Of a DNA stretch of 10,873 nucleotides, positions 7,278-10,873 are shown one piece after another. This DNA comes from JBFWWW01 sp050245975 (GTDB lineage Bacteria; Pseudomonadota; Alphaproteobacteria; Rhizobiales; Hyphomicrobiaceae). The notes beneath the pieces were generated by a model that was given only the letters and a program-made list of their open reading frames with translations, was not told the origin of the DNA and did not search any database. The translations under genes were made by a program, and so were the position numbers. The first letter of the stretch is position 1, and every line of letters starts with the position of its first letter. The stretch covers positions 1-10,873 of the forward strand of contig JBFWWW010000138.1 in assembly GCA_050245975.1 (NCBI GenBank), read 5' to 3'.

Positions 7278-8113
7278 CAGGTCCCCCTGGCCGTTCTTCG
7301 CTCGCTCCAGCTCTGAAGGCCGTTGATGACAAGCAGCAGAATGAACGATGCCACCAGCATCACGGACGCGACAGCGGTCGCGCCGGCGTAGTCGTACTGC
7401 TCGAGCTTCGTGATGATGATGAGCGGCGTGATCTCCGAAATCATCGGCAGGTTGCCGGCGATGAAGATCACCGAGCCATACTCGCCAACCGCACGAGCGA
7501 ATGCGAGTGCAAACCCCGTGAGGAGGGCGGGTAAGAGAGTCGGCAGCACAACGCGGCGCAACGTGTGCCAGCGGCCGGCACCCAGACTGGCGGCGGCCTC
7601 CTCGATCTCCGTGTCGAGATCCTCCAGCACGGGCTGCACGGTGCGCACAACAAACGGCAGGCCGATGAACACCAGCGCGACAAGGACGCCGAGTGGCGTG
7701 AACGCGACCTTGATCCCAGCAGCCTCGAGATGCTGCCCCAGCCATCCGTTCCTGGCATACAGCGACGTCAGCGAGATGCCGGCAACCGCGGTCGGCAGGG
7801 CGAACGGCAGATCAACCAGCGCATCGACAAGGCGCTTGCCGGTAAAGCGGTAGCGCACGAGCGACCACGCCAGCAACAGGCCGAACACGATGTTGACCAG
7901 TGCCGCGAGCAATGAAGCGCCGAAGGTCAGGCGATAGGATGCCAGGACACGTGGCGATGTCACGGTGGCCCAGAACGCCGGCAGCGACAGCGTTGCCGCC
8001 TTCAGAAACACCGCAGCCAGCGGCACCAGAACGATCAGGGACAGGTAGGCCAGGGTAAAGCCGAGCGAGAGCCCGAACCCTGGCAGAACCCTGTGCGCGC
8101 GAACCGTTGCCAT
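7277..8113 (-). CDS. cysT: Sulfate ABC transporter permease, CysT (CysU) subunit
   Basis: Inner-membrane partner of CysW. 278 aa from ATG 8113. Motifs: LPGFGLSLGFTLAYLSLIVL (first helix), LVDLPFALPTAVAGISL, the EAA loop EIEEAAASLGAGRWHTLRRV, GEYGSVIFIAGN, and EITPLIIITKLEQYDYAGAT. The start overlaps by one base (TGATG) the stop of a short sbp-like relic rather than the intact sbp, so the ancestral sbp-cysT coupling is preserved but now joined to a dead fragment. The Shine-Dalgarno (AAAAGG) is very close to the ATG. Upstream codons in frame belong to the relic region and were not included. Confidence 0.95.
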   Translation of the reverse strand: MATVRAHRVLPGFGLSLGFTLAYLSLIVLVPLAAVFLKAATLSLPAFWATVTSPRVLASYRLTFGASLLAALVNIVFGLLLAWSLVRYRFTGKRLVDALVDLPFALPTAVAGISLTSLYARNGWLGQHLEAAGIKVAFTPLGVLVALVFIGLPFVVRTVQPVLEDLDTEIEEAAASLGAGRWHTLRRVVLPTLLPALLTGFALAFARAVGEYGSVIFIAGNLPMISEITPLIIITKLEQYDYAGATAVASVMLVASFILLLVINGLQSWSERRTARGT

Positions 8114-8195
8114 CACCTTTTCTTTGCGATGATCTGGTCGTAGATGCCGCCGTCCGCAGAATGCGTAGAGCTCCCGCGAGACGTCGAGGACAGCC
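8113..8195 (-). pseudogene. Relic of a second sulfate-binding protein gene, internally deleted
   Basis: Immediately upstream of cysT the minus strand encodes ADGGIYDQIIAKKR-stop (8157-8113), preceded by Thr-His-Ser. The intact Sbp ends THFGDGGVFDQIYVK, so this is an Sbp C-terminus. Just before it, in another frame (8191-8162), the codons read VLDVSRELYA, resembling the Sbp N-terminal stretch LLNVSYDPTRELYQ minus four residues. The rest of a 330-residue protein is missing. The simplest reading is a duplicate sbp that lost its middle and went out of frame. Its stop TGA still overlaps the cysT ATG. The C-terminal match is convincing; the N-terminal match is short and less secure. Confidence 0.6.
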
Positions 8196-8267
8196 AGGCA
8201 AGGGCTTTTCTGCGGCCGCCGGTAGAAACCTGCATCCTGCGCTCCGAGCGGTAAAACGAGTGGCACA

Positions 8268-8297
8268 GGTTAGAGCCGCGCGACGGCGGCTCTAACC
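8268..8297 (-). promoter_or_regulatory. 12-bp intercistronic hairpin downstream of sbp
   Basis: GGTTAGAGCCGC (8268-8279) and GCGGCTCTAACC (8286-8297) form a perfect 12-bp stem with a 6-nt loop. It lies 48 nt after the sbp stop and upstream of the relic and cysT. No T-run follows on the minus strand, so it is not a classic terminator. A hairpin here could protect the 3' end of a processed sbp message and keep the binding protein more abundant than the permeases, as intercistronic hairpins do in other binding-protein operons. That role is inferred. Confidence 0.6.
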
Positions 8298-8344
8298 AAC
8301 TAGTTCTGCGCTGCATATGAGCCACGCTGCTAAGGAGCGACCGC

Positions 8345-9358
8345 CTATTTCACGTAGATCTGATCGAAAACGCCGCCATCGCCGAAGTGCGTCTTCTGCG
8401 CCTTCTGCCAGCCACCGAAGACATCATCGATGGTGATGAGCTTCACGTTCACGAACTGCTCGCGGAACTTGGCCTGGACCTGAGGATCGCGCGGGCGATA
8501 GAAATTCCTGGCCGCGATTTCCTGCGCCTCCGGCGTGTTCCAGAACTTGAGATATTCGGTCGCAAGATCGCGCGTGCCGTGCTTGTCGACGACCTTGTCG
8601 ACGATCGTGACCGGGGGCTCCGCCAGGATCGACAGGGAGGGAACGACGATCTCGAACTTTCCGGGTCCGAGTTCCTTAATCGCCAGGAACGCCTCGTTCT
8701 CCCACGAGATGAAGACGTCGCCGATTCCACGCTCGACAAACGTCGTCGTCGAGCCGCGTGCTCCCGAATCCAGAACCTTCACGTTCTTGTAGAGCTTGGT
8801 AATGAAGTCTCGCGCCGAGGCTTCGCTGCCGCCCGGCTGCTGCAATGCATAGGCCCAGGCCGCGAGGTAGTTCCAGCGCGCACCTCCCGACGTCTTGGGG
8901 TTCGGGGTGATCACCTCGACGCCTGGCTTGACCAGGTCGTTCCAGTCCTTGATGTTTTTGGGATTGCCCTTGCGGACAAGAAAAACAATCGTCGAGGTGT
9001 ATGGCGAGGAATTGTGCGGAAGGCGCTTCTGCCAGTCCGACGGGATCAGGTTGGCCTTTTCGTGCAGGGCATCGATATCGTAGGCCAGCGCGAGCGTGAC
9101 CACATCGGCTTCGAGGCCGTCGATCACAGCGCGTCCCTGCTTGCTCGAACCGCCGTGCGATTGCTTTATGGTGATCGTCTGACCGGTTTTCGCCTTCCAG
9201 TGCTTGATGAATGCGGCGTTGAAGTCCTGGTAGAGCTCGCGCGTCGGGTCATAGGAGACGTTGAGCAGCGTCTGCTGGGCCTGGGCGGCTCCGCCCCCGA
9301 GCACAGCTGCGCCGAGGGCAAATGCAAGCGCGCCGCGGCGCGTAAGGATTGTAGGCAT
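8345..9358 (-). CDS. sbp: Periplasmic sulfate-binding protein
   Basis: Captures sulfate in the periplasm and delivers it to CysTWA. 337 aa. N-terminal signal peptide with a hydrophobic core and probable cleavage after AQA near residue 27; it starts MPTILTRRGALAFALG, so a twin-arginine-like TRRGAL precedes the core. Family signatures: a KQSHGGSSKQGRAVIDGLEA segment (65-84) and NPKTSGGAR (153-161). Also LNVSYDPTRELYQ near the mature N-terminus and FGDGGVFDQIYVK at the C-terminus. ATG 9358 has GGAAGG about 8 nt upstream. It is bracketed by strong hairpins on both sides within the uptake operon. Sulfate rather than thiosulfate as main ligand is inferred from the family only. Confidence 0.95.
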   Translation of the reverse strand: MPTILTRRGALAFALGAAVLGGGAAQAQQTLLNVSYDPTRELYQDFNAAFIKHWKAKTGQTITIKQSHGGSSKQGRAVIDGLEADVVTLALAYDIDALHEKANLIPSDWQKRLPHNSSPYTSTIVFLVRKGNPKNIKDWNDLVKPGVEVITPNPKTSGGARWNYLAAWAYALQQPGGSEASARDFITKLYKNVKVLDSGARGSTTTFVERGIGDVFISWENEAFLAIKELGPGKFEIVVPSLSILAEPPVTIVDKVVDKHGTRDLATEYLKFWNTPEAQEIAARNFYRPRDPQVQAKFREQFVNVKLITIDDVFGGWQKAQKTHFGDGGVFDQIYVK

Positions 9359-9408
9359 CGTTGCAACCTTCCAGTTGGGTTTGAGATGTTGGACGAAACG
9401 TGGCGGTG

Positions 9409-9444
9409 CCTGGCCCGACGATCCAACCGGGTCGTCGGGCCAGG
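9409..9444 (-). promoter_or_regulatory. 13-bp hairpin between orf64 and sbp
   Basis: CCTGGCCCGACGA (9409-9421) and TCGTCGGGCCAGG (9432-9444) are perfect reverse complements around a 10-nt loop. It begins 20 nt after the 64-codon gene and ends 50 nt before the sbp start. No T-run follows in the direction of transcription, so intrinsic termination is unlikely. It could be an mRNA-processing or stability element, or part of the sbp leader. Its function is unknown. Confidence 0.6.
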
Positions 9445-9464
9445 ACGGCGGCTGGCGTGGAGTG

Positions 9465-9659
9465 CTACATCCAGCTCGCCATCAGGATTTGCAGCTCGCG
9501 CTCGCGATCCCGCTCGTCGCGGCCTCGACGTTCATCCTCCTCCCGTTCGCGTTGCAGCCGGGAATCGGCGAGCATGTGCGGCCTGTCAGAACGGACCGCG
9601 GTCGGATCGAAGAAGCCGCTACGGGCGATCCAGTCCCGCAGGCCGCGCAAGGTGCTCAT
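9465..9659 (-). CDS. Hypothetical 64-aa charged protein
   Basis: Not a recognised family. The N-terminal third (MSTLRGLRDWIARSGFFDPT) looks folded. The C-terminal half is a highly charged Arg/Glu/Asp segment (SRLQREREEDERRGRDERDR) likely to form one long helix or coiled coil. No signal peptide or membrane segment. Its ATG overlaps the stop of the preceding 75-aa gene by 4 nt (ATGA) and GGAAAG lies about 9 nt upstream, which supports real, coupled translation. It lies in the uptake operon between the leader peptide and sbp, suggesting a link to sulfate or sulfur supply. This is context only. Confidence 0.6.
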   Translation of the reverse strand: MSTLRGLRDWIARSGFFDPTAVRSDRPHMLADSRLQREREEDERRGRDERDRERELQILMASWM

Positions 9660-9883
9660 GCGGCGCGCTTTCCGAAGTGGCGTGAAGCCGCCGGTCGGCG
9701 CCCGTCGCGCAAGAGCGCATGGGCGGCTTTCTGCGCAGCCGCCGGCGAAACGAAAACGTGGCCGTTGAGGGCGTCATAGGCCTTCGTCGCCGAGTGGAAG
9801 CGAAAGCCGCGCTCGCCGTCGAGTCGAACGACGATGCCGACAATCCCGTCGGGGACGGCATCGATTGCGTAACCTTCAGACAT
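9656..9883 (-). CDS. Hypothetical 75-aa protein, first gene after the leader peptide
   Basis: Not a recognised family. The sequence looks like a small beta-rich domain (GIVGIVVRLDGERGFRFHSA, then YDALNGHVFVS) followed by a helix (AAAQKAAHALLRDG). Start ATG 9883 is well supported: GAAGGA at 9895-9890 with a 6-nt spacer. No cysteines, signal peptide or membrane segment. A GC-rich hairpin directly abuts its ribosome site, so its translation may be controlled, and it is the gene immediately downstream of the cysteine-rich leader ORF. It overlaps the next small gene by 4 nt. A role in sulfur supply or in regulating the transporter is suggested by position only. Confidence 0.65.
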   Translation of the reverse strand: MSEGYAIDAVPDGIVGIVVRLDGERGFRFHSATKAYDALNGHVFVSPAAAQKAAHALLRDGRRPAASRHFGKRAA

Positions 9884-9894
9884 AGGTGGTCCTT

Positions 9895-9912
9895 CGCCGG
9901 CGCAGGCCGGCG
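9895..9912 (-). promoter_or_regulatory. GC-rich hairpin abutting the ribosome site of the 75-aa gene
   Basis: CGCCGGC (9895-9901) and GCCGGCG (9906-9912) form a perfect 7-bp stem with a 4-nt loop. On the transcript its 3' arm ends at the first base of the GAAGGA Shine-Dalgarno (9895-9890). There is no T-run. It is a candidate translational switch, with the leader CCTTCG (about 10033-10028) as another possible partner for CGAAGG. That pairing is an inference. Confidence 0.5.
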
Positions 9913-9926
9913 TCCTCTGACAATCC

Positions 9927-10000
9927 GTTGATCTAGGGTGGCTGCTCGAGTCTTAACCGAGACGATCAACAACAGCAGCGGGCCACGCATGACGCGTGGC
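9927..10000 (-). promoter_or_regulatory. Candidate attenuator: alternative pairings around the leader Cys codons
   Basis: Three inverted repeats cluster here. (a) GCCACGC (9982-9988... with its loop ATGAC at 9989-9993) pairs with GCGTGGC (9994-10000), a 7-bp stem within the leader ORF. (b) GCTGCT (9941-9946) pairs with AGCAGC (9974-9979), which lies in Cys codons 26-27. (c) GTTGATC (9927-9933) pairs with GATCAAC (9964-9970), which holds the last Cys codon and the stop. Pairings b and c cross each other, so they exclude one another, as in ribosome-controlled attenuators. A ribosome waiting at the Cys codons would mask both right arms. Pairings are seen; switching is inferred. Confidence 0.5.
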
Positions 10001-10052
10001 GACAGAGGAAGCGGGTTTCCGCTGACCGAAGGCTGGCCTGGACGTGTGTCAT
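9966..10052 (-). CDS. Cysteine-rich leader peptide of the sulfate-uptake operon
   Basis: A 28-codon ORF starting MTHVQASLRS and ending CRHASCVARCCC-stop. Cysteines are at positions 17, 22, 26, 27 and 28, so the last three codons before TGA are TGC TGT TGT. The start has an excellent ribosome site: AAAGGAG (10065-10059) with a 6-nt spacer. It is the first ORF of the sbp-cysTWA operon, and the operon's end product is cysteine. Leader ORFs rich in the regulated amino acid are the hallmark of ribosome-mediated attenuation, and polycysteine leader ORFs act as cysteine-responsive attenuators in mycobacteria. Here a ribosome slowed at Cys codons would alter RNA pairings that include those codons. 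The ORF and its position are seen; the sensing role is inferred. The peptide itself probably has no function beyond being translated. Confidence 0.75.
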   Translation of the reverse strand: MTHVQASLRSAETRFLCRHASCVARCCC

Positions 10053-10072
10053 GGGTTGCTCCTTTCGAGCGT

Positions 10073-10091
10073 CCACGAAGACACTTCGTGG
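10073..10091. promoter_or_regulatory. 8-bp inverted repeat near the presumed transcription start
   Basis: CCACGAAG (10073-10080) and CTTCGTGG (10084-10091) are perfect reverse complements with a 3-nt spacer. The repeat lies 8 nt upstream of the leader's Shine-Dalgarno. It could be a 5'-end hairpin of the leader RNA or, if transcription starts inside it, a DNA operator for a repressor. The sequence alone does not decide. Confidence 0.45.
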
Positions 10092-10092
10092 C

Positions 10093-10120
10093 ATCTTAGC
10101 GTTTGATCTCGCGGCGCAAG
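10093..10120 (-). promoter_or_regulatory. Possible sigma70-type promoter for the uptake operon
   Basis: On the minus strand, CTTGCG (10120-10115) and TAAGAT (10098-10093) are separated by 16 nt, resembling the alphaproteobacterial CTTGAC and TATAAT-like elements. Transcription would start near 10087, giving a leader of about 35 nt before the cysteine-rich ORF. The match is modest and other starts are possible. Confidence 0.3.
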
Positions 10121-10339
10121 GTGTTTGCCGAAATCACCGCGGTCGAGCGCTTCGGTGCGCCGACGTTATGATGCTAGCGCCGCCGGCCACGACGCCAAAC
10201 GAAGTAATTCTGCATTGCTTATCTAGCCGGACGGGATCACCTGCTCCTCGCGATATAGCCATCTGAGCAATCGCAGCGTTCTGAGGCGCAATGCAGATAT
10301 CCGGCCCGTTCACAGCCGCGATTCACTTCAAGCGGTCCG

Positions 10340-10359
10340 CGCGCCGCAAGTCCGGCGCG
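10340..10359 (-). terminator. Possible terminator hairpin after the LysR-type gene
   Basis: CGCGCCG (10340-10346) and CGGCGCG (10353-10359) form a 7-bp stem with a 6-nt loop, 9 nt beyond the LysR stop. No T-run follows, so termination would be weak or Rho-assisted. Confidence 0.3.
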
Positions 10360-10368
10360 AATGCGGTG

Positions 10369-10873
10369 CTACGCGGGGACAGACGCCCGCTTGGGTCGCG
10401 GCAAAGGCGAGGTTCTTCTAAGGAGGTCGCGGCCGGGATAGTGATCTCGACAAAAGGCGACGAGATCGTCGATGAATAGTTTGCCGTAGGGTGGCAGGAA
10501 TCGCCGGGAATCCCAGGCTGCGATTGCCCATCTTCCGATCGGTGTTCGACGCCGCACCAACGGCAGCGCCTGCACCGCATCTTGCGCGATCGATACGTTG
10601 GACGGCACCAGGGCGATGCCGCGACCGGTCCGAGCGAGCGCAAGCAGCGTATGAGGTGCGGCGCTTTCCAGAAGCACCTTTGGTTTGATGTGCGCTTCAT
10701 GACATGCCGCATCGAACCAGCCGCGAGATGCGTAGTCGCGGCGCAACAGCAGAAGCGGGTGGTCGGCAAGTTCCGAAATCTCGAGCGTGGTTCGACGAGC
10801 CAGGGCATGAGTGGCCGGCACCACAGCCAGCACGAGAACCGGCGCGAGCAGTTTGTAGGAGTACGCGTCGTCT
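10369..10873 (-). CDS. LysR-type transcriptional regulator, C-terminal effector domain, partial
   Basis: The frame is open from the right edge to TAG at 10371-10369, giving about 167 residues of a LysR substrate-binding domain; the DNA-binding N-terminus lies outside the window. Recognisable family features: LVLAVVPATHALARR, ISELADHPLLLLRRDY, and SAAPHTLLALARTGRGIALVPSN, the last being the typical effector-domain segment. An ATG at 10833 is internal, since coding sequence continues upstream of it in frame. It points the same way as the uptake operon and ends about 316 nt before its leader ORF. CysB, the usual cysteine regulator, is a LysR protein, but nothing visible here identifies this one as CysB. 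Its target is unknown. Confidence 0.85.
   Translation of the reverse strand, partial: DDAYSYKLLAPVLVLAVVPATHALARRTTLEISELADHPLLLLRRDYASRGWFDAACHEAHIKPKVLLESAAPHTLLALARTGRGIALVPSNVSIAQDAVQALPLVRRRTPIGRWAIAAWDSRRFLPPYGKLFIDDLVAFCRDHYPGRDLLRRTSPLPRPKRASVPA

Larger units (their letters stand above)
10053..10368. other. Intergenic region between the LysR gene and the uptake-operon leader
   Basis: About 316 bp with no convincing gene. It must hold the promoter of the uptake operon and the end of the LysR transcript. From right to left on the minus strand it contains a GC hairpin just after the LysR stop, a mixed-composition stretch, a possible -35/-10 pair, and a palindrome next to the leader ribosome site (separate entries). 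Short plus-strand frames here show no family resemblance. Confidence 0.6.

Noticed and set aside
9619..9990. 123-codon minus-strand frame starting MRGPLLLLIV
   Set aside because: It lies out of frame over the leader end and both small genes, its start falls inside the leader hairpin, and it has no ribosome site; the smaller frames all have good sites.
1..10873. CRISPR arrays, insertion sequences, tRNA or rRNA genes
   Set aside because: No regularly spaced repeats, transposase-like frames, terminal repeats with target duplications, or recognisable tRNA/rRNA sequences were seen on either strand.

Overview
The window is GC-rich, densely packed bacterial DNA. The gene set (APS-type CysH, CysD, CysN, an Sbp-CysT-CysW-CysA sulfate importer, and a molybdenum/selenium formate dehydrogenase) and the many ATGA/TGATG gene overlaps suggest an alphaproteobacterium, probably of the Hyphomicrobiales (Rhizobiales). 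That placement is inferred from gene content and style; the window has no marker gene to fix it.

Layout from left to right. (1) Positions 1-1015, minus strand: the N-terminal 338 codons of a formate dehydrogenase alpha subunit that runs off the left edge. Codon 87 is an in-frame TGA at the metal-ligand position, followed at the canonical distance by a SECIS-type hairpin with a GGUCU loop, so it is read as a selenoprotein. (2) Positions 1016-1484: a divergent, partly AT-rich intergenic region with an 11+11 bp inverted repeat in front of the dehydrogenase. (3) Positions 1485-5264, plus strand: a tightly packed sulfate-activation operon (adrenodoxin-type [2Fe-2S] ferredoxin, a possible 26-codon ORF, cysH, cysD, cysN) that ends in a Rho-independent terminator overlapping the cysN stop codon. 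CysN has no functional APS kinase domain. It carries a short CysC-like remnant and a C-terminal membrane helix instead. (4) Positions 5302-10052, minus strand and convergent with the previous operon: the sulfate-uptake operon. Read in its own direction it is a 28-codon cysteine-rich leader ORF (ending Cys-Cys-Cys-stop), two small coupled unknown genes (75 and 64 aa), sbp, a relic of a second sbp, cysT, cysW and cysA. Strong hairpins lie before the first small gene, before sbp and after sbp. (5) Positions 10369 to the right edge, minus strand: the C-terminal effector domain of a LysR-type regulator.

How the genes fit together: Sbp binds sulfate in the periplasm, CysT and CysW carry it through the membrane and CysA supplies ATP hydrolysis. 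CysD and CysN then make APS, and CysH reduces APS directly to sulfite, so no APS kinase is needed. Sulfite reductase is not in the window; the ferredoxin at the head of the cys operon is a plausible electron donor for it or for the neighbouring dehydrogenase.

The most interesting signal is the short, uncalled leader ORF in front of the uptake operon. Its Cys codons overlap RNA segments that can form mutually exclusive pairings, which suggests a cysteine-sensing ribosome-mediated attenuator. The selenocysteine readthrough, the vestigial CysC plus membrane anchor on CysN, and the sbp relic are the other points worth following up.
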